Origin: JADFOI01 sp965218935
GTDB lineage: Bacteria > Acidobacteriota > UBA6911 > RPQK01 > JADFOI01
Assembly: GCA_965218935.1 (NCBI GenBank)
Contig: CBDCMH010000004.1
Span: 62,001-126,000, forward strand
Direction of reading: 5' to 3'
DNA length: 64,000 nucleotides
The translations under genes and the position numbers were made by a program. The notes beneath the pieces were generated by a model. It was not told where the DNA came from. It did no database searches and worked only from the letters and a program-made list of their open reading frames with translations. Positions within the stretch are counted from its first letter, which is position 1. Each line of letters starts with the position of its first letter. Positions 1 to 8,200 of the stretch are shown in pieces.

Positions 1-399
1 CTGGGCCTCGTCGATGATGAGGACATTTCTCTTGTTGTTGTTCACGTTTTGATAAAAAAAACGTAACAGCTCTCGAAAGAAATCCGCTGGAGCTGCGCCC
101 TCACCATCTTGTCCAAATTGGCGAAGAATCTCCTCCAGGAACTCCTCCCCCTGGAAAATGGGATAGTTCACTAACGCCACCTCATACTGGCTCTCGTGCA
201 AGTTGTCGACAATGGTTCGAATCAAATGACTCTTGCCGCAACCATATTCTCCCGTCAGCAAGGCACACCCCTTCTCCTCACTAATGGCGTGAAGAAGCTG
301 CTTGAGTGCTTCTCGGTGCTGATCGGATGGGTACAAGAAACGGGGATCAGAAGTATTCTCGAAGGGCGGTTCCTTCAACTCCCAGTAATCGAGATACAT
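1..399 (-). CDS. ExeA/GspA-like AAA ATPase, partial (N-terminal 133 residues)
   Basis: The reading frame runs off the window start. It begins MYLDYWELKEPPF, the opening typical of ExeA/GspA (general secretion pathway protein A) ATPases, followed by a DPRFLY motif. Walker A is GEYGCGKS (about residue 51) and Walker B is VLIIDEAQ at the window edge. Family members are AAA ATPases tied to type II secretion or to transposition-like complexes; which one applies here cannot be decided without the C-terminus. The start is the ATG at 397-399. It lies 76 bases downstream of the HEAT-repeat gene on the same strand, so the two may be co-transcribed. Confidence 0.8.
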   Translation of the reverse strand, partial: MYLDYWELKEPPFENTSDPRFLYPSDQHREALKQLLHAISEEKGCALLTGEYGCGKSHLIRTIVDNLHESQYEVALVNYPIFQGEEFLEEILRQFGQDGEGAAPADFFRELLRFFYQNVNNNKRNVLIIDEAQ

Positions 400-416
400 G
401 AGGTCAGTTTCAGTTT

Positions 417-458
417 AGCAGGTTCCTGTTAGCAGGTTCCTGCTGGCAGGTTCCTGAG
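417..458. repeat. Three tandem copies of a 14-bp repeat
   Basis: Copies at 417-430, 431-444 and 445-458 share the core GCAGGTTCCTG. They fill most of the gap between the HEAT-repeat gene and the ATPase gene, just upstream of the ATPase start. They could be a binding site array or a simple slippage repeat. Confidence 0.75.
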
Positions 459-475
459 ACGCGAGGACCCATCCG

Positions 476-1204
476 TCATGGGCCACTGCCGACAGTCCTG
501 ACTTTTCCATCTCGGGTGAGTGTGTACCCTTCCGGAAGCGTATCTTCAACCTTGGGACGAAAACCTTTCACACTCCAACCCTCCTCGGCGAAACGCTCAA
601 GAATGTGATTGCGCACCCGCGGCCGATCCTCCGAATCCAAATAGCACTCCAAAGCCGACTCGCGCGACCGGTCGTCAGACCCATCGAAAAGATAATCCAG
701 GGCCCCCAGTCGAACATCGTCCGCTTCATCCCCCAAAAAAAGCATTACGGTCTCCACGAGCTGGGGGGATCGAACCCCCAACAGCCGAATCAATTGGGCA
801 GTAGGATCGGAGCTGGCAGGAGGATTCTCCCAGTGATCCCGCAAAATTGCGTTGATCTTCTCGGCAAACTCCTCTTCTGTCACCGTCTCTCGCAGAGCTC
901 TCACAGCCCAATAGACTTGTCTTTCTCTTTTCAGGAATTGGACCAGAGGCGATACGGCTTTTTCACCCATCTGGACGATCCAGGAGAGCACTTCCTCCTT
1001 TTCCTGCTCATCCTGGCCGGAAGGAGAGACATTTATAGTAAACCGATCAAGCAGTGCCAAAAGGGCCTCGGGTGTCCCCATCTCAGCCAGCCGGTGAGCC
1101 CCATTCATTCGGGTTGCCGGATCCCCATGGGGTTCTCTGACCTTCTTGCGCGCTCTTTCGATCTGCTTTTCAGGTGAACTCCGGAAAAGTGAGAATAGAT
1201 CCAT
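476..1204 (-). CDS. HEAT-repeat protein
   Basis: A 242-residue soluble protein starting MDLFSLFRSSPEK. Several helical-pair units resemble HEAT/PBS-lyase repeats, for example AHRLAEMGTPEALLALLDRF, AVSPLVQFLKRE and DVRLGALDYLFDGSDD. No catalytic motif or signal peptide is visible, so a scaffold or adaptor role is likely. The frame is open further upstream to 1321, but that extension is low-complexity and begins in repeats, so I chose the ATG at 1202-1204. It sits upstream of the ATPase gene on the same strand. Confidence 0.7.
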   Translation of the reverse strand: MDLFSLFRSSPEKQIERARKKVREPHGDPATRMNGAHRLAEMGTPEALLALLDRFTINVSPSGQDEQEKEEVLSWIVQMGEKAVSPLVQFLKRERQVYWAVRALRETVTEEEFAEKINAILRDHWENPPASSDPTAQLIRLLGVRSPQLVETVMLFLGDEADDVRLGALDYLFDGSDDRSRESALECYLDSEDRPRVRNHILERFAEEGWSVKGFRPKVEDTLPEGYTLTRDGKVRTVGSGP

Positions 1205-1541
1205 GATGTGTGCCCGTGCCGATCGTCTCATACCTAGCAGACAAAAGGAAACAACAGACAACGGACAACAGACAACAGACAGCGGAGACGGAGAGCTGTC
1301 AGCAGTCAAATGTAAACTCAAGTTAACACTGCGAGGACAGAAAAGCGTTTTTTTGAGGATTAAATCTAGTATTACATGCGATATAAATTGCTGATTTATA
1401 AATAGTTACCCTTATAACCCTGGCCCTATCCTGAAATCGAACCTGGATGGCATGCCGCTTGCTTTTAAGAAGGTGATGGAGTGTCTTCGCACTCGAGAAA
1501 AAAGGGGCCCAGTGCGCCTGGCTGAGTGCCAGGAGTAAGTG
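1205..1541. other. Intergenic region between divergent genes
   Basis: About 340 bases without a convincing gene. It holds a short degenerate repeat (ACAGACAACGG-like, about 1250-1285), an AT-rich stretch (1345-1410) and the sigma-54 promoter of the maturase gene (1448-1463). Confidence 0.6.
1448..1463 (+). promoter_or_regulatory. Sigma-54 (-24/-12) promoter for the RiPP maturase operon
   Basis: TGGCATGCCGCTTGCT matches the -24/-12 consensus, with GG at 1449-1450 and GC at 1461-1462 exactly 10 bases apart. Transcription would begin near 1474, about 68 bases before the radical SAM start. A sigma-54 activator gene is present at 26749-28299. Confidence 0.85.
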
Positions 1542-2822
1542 ATGGAGTTACAACGTTACATCGATTTCAGCAAGGGTGTCCAACACGGCCTGGGAGGCCA
1601 ACGGGTTCCTCTGAATGGGACCATTGAGCTGACCCTCCGCTGCCCCCTGACCTGCGCTCACTGCTATAACAATCTCCCCATGGGGGACCCGGAAGCCCGA
1701 TCCGGGGAGTTGAGCTACGAGGAACACTGTCGTGTGCTGGATGAGATCACCGAAGCCGGCTGTTTCTGGCTGCTCTTCACCGGGGGCGAGATCTTTGCCC
1801 GCAAGGACTTCCTGGACATCTATACCTATGCGAAACAAAAAGGGCTGCTCATCACATTGTTCACCAACGGTACGCTGATTACGCCCGAGATCGCCGACTA
1901 TCTGACCCGGTTTCGTCCCTTTTCCATCGAGATTACGCTTTATGGGCATACCCGTGAAACCTACGAAAAGCTAACCGGTATTCCCGGTTCCTATGACCGT
2001 TGTTTGCGGGGGATTCGCCTGCTGATGGAACGAAACCTGCCGGTTAAACTCAAGACGGTGGCAGTATCCATCAACAAACATGAGATCTGGGACATGAAGC
2101 AGTTTGTCGAGGAGGAGTTGGGCCTGGGATTCACCTTTGACGCCATGATGAACCCCAGAATCGACTGCTCCCAAAGCCCGTTGGCGACGCGGCTCAAGCC
2201 GGAGGAGGTGGTGACCCTGGACCTGAAGGATCCCCGGCGCACGGCTGAGTGGATCAAGCACACCCAGGCCTCGATTGATCGAGTGCATCTCTGGGAGAGC
2301 AGTGACGAAGTGTACAGTTGTGGGGGCGGTATCCAGTCCTTTGCCATCGATCCCTATGGAAAGATGAGCATTTGCGTCTTGTCCCACTTTGACACTTACG
2401 ATCTTCGCCAGGGAAGCTTTCAAGAAGGCTGGGACGGTTTCCTTTCAGACGTGCGCTCCAAGAAGAAAACACGACCAACCAAGTGCATGGCCTGCGGGCT
2501 CAAGGAGATGTGCGGGATGTGTCCCGCCAACGGGGAGTTGGAAAATGAGGACCCTGAGGCCCCGGTGGATTTCCTCTGCCATGTGGCTCATCTCCGCGCC
2601 CATGCCGTGGGTCTGGAGGTTCCCCCACATGGGGATTGTGAATATTGTCAGGGAGGAGAGAACTACGTGGATCTGATGCGATCGCTGGCGGCTGTGCAAG
2701 AAGGCACCGTGGCCAAGGAGCTGGCTTTCATCAAGAGCGAGCAATCGGCATCTCTTCCCGTTTTAACGGAGCAGACCGCCTCTGCCGGCTGCAGCAGCGG
2801 TGGCTGTGGAAAGAGGACATAA
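1542..2822 (+). CDS. Radical SAM/SPASM peptide maturase
   Basis: A 426-residue radical SAM enzyme. The 4Fe-4S/SAM motif is CPLTCAHC (Cys34, 38, 41), followed by the TGGE-like FTGGEIF. A C-terminal SPASM domain (about residues 260-350) holds further cysteines, including CMACGLKEMCGMC, for auxiliary Fe-S clusters. SPASM maturases typically crosslink or otherwise modify ribosomally made peptides. The very C-terminus carries an extra Cys/Gly tail, GCSSGGCG. I chose ATG 1542 over GTG 1539 because AGGAG at 1531-1535 is well spaced from it. A small Cys-containing peptide gene starts 3 bases after the stop, which fits a maturase-precursor pair. The exact chemistry cannot be read from sequence. Confidence 0.9.
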   Translation: MELQRYIDFSKGVQHGLGGQRVPLNGTIELTLRCPLTCAHCYNNLPMGDPEARSGELSYEEHCRVLDEITEAGCFWLLFTGGEIFARKDFLDIYTYAKQKGLLITLFTNGTLITPEIADYLTRFRPFSIEITLYGHTRETYEKLTGIPGSYDRCLRGIRLLMERNLPVKLKTVAVSINKHEIWDMKQFVEEELGLGFTFDAMMNPRIDCSQSPLATRLKPEEVVTLDLKDPRRTAEWIKHTQASIDRVHLWESSDEVYSCGGGIQSFAIDPYGKMSICVLSHFDTYDLRQGSFQEGWDGFLSDVRSKKKTRPTKCMACGLKEMCGMCPANGELENEDPEAPVDFLCHVAHLRAHAVGLEVPPHGDCEYCQGGENYVDLMRSLAAVQEGTVAKELAFIKSEQSASLPVLTEQTASAGCSSGGCGKRT

Positions 2823-2825
2823 GCT

Positions 2826-3002
2826 ATGAAGACCAAACAAGAGGAACAAGAGAAGAGACCTTACAAGAAGCCTGAGCTGATGCGGGTCCCTCTGAGGCCT
2901 GAGGAGGCTGTGCTGGGAAATTGCAAAATGTCTGGCGGATCGGCGGGCCCCGGGCAGGGCACCTGTACTTCTCCGGTCCCCTGCTCTGCAGTCGGGTCGT
3001 AG
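2826..3002 (+). CDS. Candidate RiPP precursor peptide (58 residues)
   Basis: Starts MKTKQEEQEKRPYKKPEL. A charged leader with KKPELMRVPLRPEEAVLG leads into a Gly/Ser/Pro-rich core of about 26 residues with three cysteines (residues 33, 47, 53), which ends in CSAVGS. The layout, charged leader followed by a small-residue core with spaced cysteines, is typical of radical SAM-modified peptides. It sits 3 bases after the maturase stop. No cleavage motif such as GG is obvious, although VLGNC marks a plausible leader/core border. The function of the mature product is unknown. Confidence 0.8.
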   Translation: MKTKQEEQEKRPYKKPELMRVPLRPEEAVLGNCKMSGGSAGPGQGTCTSPVPCSAVGS

Positions 3003-3045
3003 GGAAACTTAGTAAGGACTCCCCTCTTAACAGAGCCGAGGGCTT

Positions 3046-3073
3046 CGGGCTAGCGCCCGTTTAGCCCACGGGC
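3046..3073 (+). promoter_or_regulatory. Competing hairpins after the precursor gene
   Basis: CGGGC (3046-3050) can pair with GCCCG (3055-3059). The same GCCCGT can instead pair with ACGGGC (3068-3073). Mutually exclusive stems between the precursor and the downstream enzymes suggest an attenuator or processing site that sets peptide-to-enzyme ratios. No T-run follows. Confidence 0.4.
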
Positions 3074-3087
3074 AGATTCCCGCCACC

Positions 3088-3971
3088 ATGGAAAACACAA
3101 GCCAATTCTGTCTCGAAGTCGCCGACATCTCGGTGCAGATCCACAGCGCTGATCCAACTTTACAGTTTGAGACCCAAGGGGTGATGAAAGACTTTCTGGC
3201 CGCGGAGGATCAGCCGGATGGCCAGGCATCGGCCACCTGGAGCGATCTGAGCCAGATGAGCCTAGGGACAGAAGTCTTTGATTCAGGTGCCCTCTGGCAA
3301 TTGCACCGAAGCAATGGATCTTACCTCTACGCCTTCACCTCTTCAGCCTTCGGTCCCATCCCTTACAAGGTGGCCTCCTTTGATCCCAGTTTCACCTCTG
3401 GCGAGGTTTACCTCCACCGTCCCTACTTTGAATCAAAGCCGGCGCTGTACCCCCTGGAATATCCCCTGGATGAACTCTGGATGGTCAATCTACTGGGTCA
3501 GGGCCGGGGTGCCGAGATCCATGGCTGTGGGGTTGTGGACGCCCAGGGTAAGGGCCATCTTTTTGTGGGACAGTCAGGAGCGGGTAAAAGCACGATGGCG
3601 CGCTTATGGGAACCCCGAAAAGGCATCCAAATCTTGAGTGACGACCGGATCGTCCTGCGCCAAGCCGACCAAGAGCTGTGGATGTATGGGACCCCTGGCA
3701 CGGCGAGGCGGGATTCAGCAGCGCCACTCGAGCCCCTCTGAGTCGGATCTATTTCCTGAAGCAGGCAAAGGAGAACAAGCTGCTCCCCATGCGGCCTGCC
3801 CGGGCGATAGTACAGCTTTTCACCTGCAGCTTTCCACCTTTTTACAATCCCGAAGCTCTGGACTACACGTTGGGTTTCTTCGAGAAGGTAGTCCGGGCGG
3901 TTCCCTGCTTTGAGCTGAGATTCCTCCGGGATGAGAAAATCATTGACGTTCTCGTAGGATTGAGTCATTGA
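3088..3971 (+). pseudogene. HPr-kinase-like protein of the RiPP cassette, one frameshift
   Basis: The first frame (3088-3741) has a P-loop GQSGAGKST (about residue 161) and the downstream acidic motif LSDDR, as in HPr(Ser) kinase-related proteins. It then breaks off after YGTP. The expected continuation, WHGEAGF and onward to the stop at 3971, is present in another frame. Adding one C to the CCCC run at about 3692-3695 restores a roughly 294-residue protein. HprK-related proteins of this kind are known neighbours of PqqD proteins and radical SAM genes, but their substrate is not established. The next gene starts 4 bases after the restored stop. This could be a real mutation or an under-called homopolymer. 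Confidence 0.75.
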
Positions 3972-3974
3972 GTC

Positions 3975-5015
3975 ATGAGGACTAACTCAGAACGCGGTAA
4001 ACGGGTGGCAACGGTGCTCACTCAGTCCTGGCGCCGTGAGCCCGCGCCTTCCCATCTTTCCGCAGTTGAGCTGGCCGAGATCACCCCATTTCTTCTCAAG
4101 ACGGGCAGTGGCGGGTTGGCCTGGTGGCAGATTCAACATGCCGAAGCGGGGACATCCTCGGCGGGTCTTAAACTCAAACATGCCTATATCTCTCAGGTCC
4201 TGGAAGCGGAGGTTCAGGAAAGAGAAATCGTCCAGGCCTTTGAATTACTGCGCTCGGCAGGGATTGAGCCCCTGTTGGCGAAGGGATGGTCAGTCACCCG
4301 CCTCTATCCCGCCCCGGGTCTTCGTTCCTATACCGATATCGATCTGTGTGTGCGCGAACAACAGCGCTCGATGGCGAAAGACACTCTAAGCGACCTGGTC
4401 GCTCAGGGATGCTGGCTGGATCTGCACACCGAGTTTCGATCCCTCGATCGAACGATTGAGGAACTCTACCTTCATTCCCAACGGGCTTCGCTGGGCGAGG
4501 CAGAAATCCGCGTGTTGGGGCCAGAGGACCAGCTCAGGCTCTCGTGTTTGCATATGCTGTACCATGGCGTCTTTCGTCCGGTATGGCTGTCTGATCTTGG
4601 GATGGCACTGGAGTCCCTGCCCTCCGACTTCGACTGGGATTACTTTCTCAGTGGGACAAACCGCAACTCGGATGGAGTGCTCTGCGCCCTGGGTCTGGCC
4701 CACCAACTTCTGGGGGCAAGCCTACCCCAGGACTCACCTTCAGACTTGAGGAATAGAGCTCTGCCCGGCTGGTTGATCCCTTCCGTCCTGGAGCAATGGG
4801 GAAAGATGGAGCATTACATGTACAGCCTGCCCATGGTCTTTCATTTTCGTCATCCCAGGGGATTGTTCCAAGCCCTTCGTCTCCGCTGGCCCAACCCCAT
4901 TCAGGCCACAACCCGCGTAGGTGGACCTTTCAACGAGCTGCCTCGATTGCCCTTTCAGATCGCTGAGTGTTTCCAGCGAACGGGGAAGTTCCTGGTTTCC
5001 AGATTCGGCACCTGA
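3975..5015 (+). CDS. Nucleotidyltransferase-fold protein (NTP_transf_5-like)
   Basis: 346 residues. The motif LLAKGWSVTRLYP followed by GLRSYTDIDL (about residues 95-125) is the signature of the NTP_transf_5 family. Members often sit beside HprK-related kinases, PqqD proteins and peptide exporters. The acidic pair in TDIDL would bind metal in an active nucleotidyltransferase. The start is ATG 3975, directly after the HPr-kinase-like gene, so the two are probably translationally linked. The last codons and the stop (RFGT then TGA) lie inside a dispersed palindromic repeat (5002-5026), so the native C-terminus may have been altered. Confidence 0.8.
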   Translation: MRTNSERGKRVATVLTQSWRREPAPSHLSAVELAEITPFLLKTGSGGLAWWQIQHAEAGTSSAGLKLKHAYISQVLEAEVQEREIVQAFELLRSAGIEPLLAKGWSVTRLYPAPGLRSYTDIDLCVREQQRSMAKDTLSDLVAQGCWLDLHTEFRSLDRTIEELYLHSQRASLGEAEIRVLGPEDQLRLSCLHMLYHGVFRPVWLSDLGMALESLPSDFDWDYFLSGTNRNSDGVLCALGLAHQLLGASLPQDSPSDLRNRALPGWLIPSVLEQWGKMEHYMYSLPMVFHFRHPRGLFQALRLRWPNPIQATTRVGGPFNELPRLPFQIAECFQRTGKFLVSRFGT

Positions 5016-5026
5016 GGTGCCGAATC
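5002..5026. repeat. Dispersed palindromic repeat, copy 1
   Basis: GATTCGGCACC, a TGA loop, then GGTGCCGAATC: an 11-bp perfect stem. The loop TGA is the stop codon of the nucleotidyltransferase-fold gene. Other copies lie at 24452, 30725 and 47141. Confidence 0.85.
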
Positions 5027-5129
5027 CGATCTTACCCCTTAAAACAAAAAAGCCCACGGCTCTGAGGAATCCGCGTTAACCTCCACTCTTGGTATTGCGC
5101 GGGATTCCGTCAAAACCGCAGGCATCCGA

Positions 5130-5235
5130 AAGAACAAAAGGAGACAAGTGACCCATGACCGTAGTCAACCTCCGACTAGGGGGACAAGGGGAGGATTGCG
5201 CTCAGGTCATGAGTCATCAATCCCCTTTTGTTCTT
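5130..5235. repeat. Imperfect long inverted repeat between convergent genes
   Basis: The arms 5130-5160 and 5205-5235 pair through AAGAACAAAAGG/CCTTTTGTTCTT (12 bp, perfect) and a second 12-bp block with one mismatch (TGACCCATGACC/GGTCATGAGTCA). It may act as a bidirectional transcription stop or be a relict mobile element. It lies between the cassette's left half and the 3' end of the giant gene. Confidence 0.6.
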
Positions 5236-5254
5236 CGTCCTTTTCTCTTTTCTC

Positions 5255-8200
5255 TTACTCTTCCTCACAATCGCACTCGATGACCTGCATCGGGTAGGTG
5301 CCAAAAGCAAGGGTCACACCCCGATCGAAGACCTGGGTCGCGCCTCTCACGCCAGGGGCATCGATGGTGAGCTCCACCGTCAGATTGCCCTCATCATCCG
5401 TGTAGTTCTCGATCATTCCCAGGGGCGCCAGGATATCCTCGGCCAACTTGATGTTGCGTGCTGAGCTGGCTTTAAGGGTTCCCAAATCCACCGTTCCAAG
5501 CAGGCTCGATGCCCCCTCACTCTCAAGGGTGAACAAGCGAGCCGTTATCCTGCCCTCGCTCGCTGACGGGTTCCACAGGTAGATGCGCGAGGCGGACGAT
5601 GCATCGTTTCCATTGAGCCAGCTGCCCAGCAAGATGGTCGGGTTGGTCCCCAAGCTCGCAGGGATCTCCTGCAGCGGATAGGTTCCAAAGGCCAGGGTCT
5701 GGGAGTTATTAAAGACCTGGACGTCTCCTCGCACCCCACCTGCTCCGATGGTGAGCTCCACCGTCAGGTTGCCGCCATCCTGCGTGTAAGGCATGGGCAT
5801 CTCGAAGGACTCCAGAGGAATCAGGATGTCCTCAGCAACCTTGATGTTGCGTGCTGAAAGCGCTTCCAGGGTGCCCAGATTCACCGTCCCCAGCAAGCTC
5901 GAGGCCCCATCGCGTCCTAGCGTGAACACCCGAGCCGTTACCTGTCCTGCCTTCATTGACGGGTTCCACAGATAGATCCGCGAGGCCAGGAACTGGTTGT
6001 TTCCGTTCACCCAGTTGGCCAATAGCACCGTCGGACCTTCGCTGGGGGCTACCGGAACCTCCTGTAGCGGGTAGGTACCAAAGGCCAGCCTCAGCGGGTT
6101 ATCAAAGACCTGGGCTGTACCCCTTACACCGGCTGCCTGAATCGTTAACTCCAGGGTCAGATTGCCGCCATTATCGGTGTAGGGCAGAGGAATCCCCAGA
6201 GGTGCCAGGATATCCTCGGCCACCTTGATGTTGCGGGCTGACGTTGCTTCAAGGATTCCCAGATCGGCCGTTCCCAGCAGAGCAGAAGCACCCTCACGTC
6301 CCAGCGTAAACACCCGGGCCGTCACCTTGCCCCCGCTCGAAGACGGATTCCACAGATAGACACGCGAAGCCAGGAAGGCGTTGTTGCCGTTGGTAAAGTT
6401 AGCCACCAGGACAGTCGGATCTTCGCTCAGGCTTACAGGAATCTTCTGCAGCGGATAGGTACCCAGACTCATGGTCAAGGATCGATTGAAGACCTGAGCC
6501 GTTCCCTGAACATTGGGCAAGTCGACCCTGAACTCCAGGGTCAGGTTGCCGCCATTCTCGATGTAGGGCAGAGTGACCCCGAGAGGCTCCAGAATGTCTT
6601 CGGCCACCTTGATGCTGCGGGAAGTGCTCGCTTCCAGGGCCCCCAAGTCAAGGGTTCCCAACAGAGCAGACGCACCCTCACGTCCCAGCGTAAACACGCG
6701 AACCGTAACCTTGCCTGCACTCGCTGAGGGGTTCCACAGATAAACGCGCGAGGCCAGGAATCTGTTGTTGCCGTTCACGAAGTTGGCAATGAGAATCGAG
6801 TGGCCGCGGGTGATAATGTCCGTGCTGGCGTTGTTGGCTGGATACGGATCGATCATGGCGCTTTCCACGCTGGCTGCGTTACGGATCGTTCCACTGCTGG
6901 TTGAACTGAGTCTCACGGCAATCGTGACTCGAGCACTGCCGTCGACGGCCAGGCTCCCCAATACACAGTTGATGATTCCACCCGACTCGACGCAGGAGCC
7001 CTGACTGGATGAAAGTGAGCGAAGGCTTACCCCCGCCGGCAGCGTGTCGCTAAAGAGTATTCCTGAGGCCTCATCCGGACCATGGTTCCTCACGTGGACC
7101 GTGTAGATGACATCGCTGGTGGTCGCTTTCACCCGCTCGGGCCAGACACTTTGGGTCACGGACAGATCCGCCTGAGGAAGAGGAGCCGGTACATCTACAC
7201 CGCCGCCGAACGAACCGCCACCGCCGCCGGAGGAACCGCCACTTCCGCCTGAGGAACCACCACTTCCGCCTGAGGAACCGCCTTCACCTGAGCCACCTTC
7301 ACCTGAGCCCTCTTCGCCTGAACCACCACCTGAGGAACCCTCTTCAGCCGCAGCTACATTCCCAAAGCGAGTCAGCGGATCGCCAAAGAAAATCCAGGAG
7401 CGGCGCACATCCAGGTCGCTGACCGCAGCCTTGGCCTGAGCTGCCGCGGCTCCCAGGGGCAGTCCTAGATCAAAGACAAGTCGATACAGCTCCTGGGCCA
7501 TCTGATTCTGTCCCGGCGAGCTGTTGAGAGCCGAAGAGGCCCACACCGCTATGGCGCCTCCCTGCTCGGATCGGATCATGGCCTCGGCCAGGCTCTCGGT
7601 GTAGATATCGTGGAAGAATCCATTCAAGCAGGTCAGGCTCACGAAAAACGGCAGCTTCGAGCCATTGCTCAGGCTTGAGATATCACTGGAACTCAACAAG
7701 TCTCCCCAGATCTCGGTGGAGCCATGGCCCATGTAGTTCACCAGCTGTTGCCCTTCGTTGAGCTTCGCCAACAACTCAGCATTGGTGGCAGCCCCACTCT
7801 GGGTCCGGAAGATCTCGTCAACCGTCCACTCGTCGGGAATCAAAGTCTTCAGCGTCGAGGTGATCCCCTCAAAATCAATCTGGGCGTCGTTTTCATCCGC
7901 CTCCATCAGGGCCTGCTGCTGCCAGGCGCCTCCAGGATCGGCCTCATAGGCCAGGATCTTGGCAATGGCCGCATCGGTTTCTGCCACGGTTCTCACCGGC
8001 AGGCGTCCTATGGCCAGTTCGGGCACGCCGTTTAGATCAAAGTCCACAAACCAGTCATCGGAGGCCGTCTCCAGCACCGACGTTTCCACCATCCAGGTGG
8101 GCACAAAGTCGGACTGGCCAAAAGCCGTATAATCGCGTGGATCGGAGCTGGCATCTCCTACCAGCAGGACGTATTGAGGCGCGGTCTGCCAGTCGCTGTT

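Noticed and set aside
755..800. tRNA T-arm-like sequence (GGGGTTCGATCCCC on the minus strand)
   Set aside because: No matching acceptor stem or anticodon arm is present, and it lies inside the HEAT-repeat coding frame.
3080..3092. GCCACCATGG, a eukaryotic Kozak-like start at the HPr-kinase-like gene
   Set aside because: Everything else in the window is bacterial, so this is a chance match.
5270..6805. CRISPR-like periodicity
   Set aside because: The period is about 384 bp and lies in frame in a coding region, so these are protein repeats.
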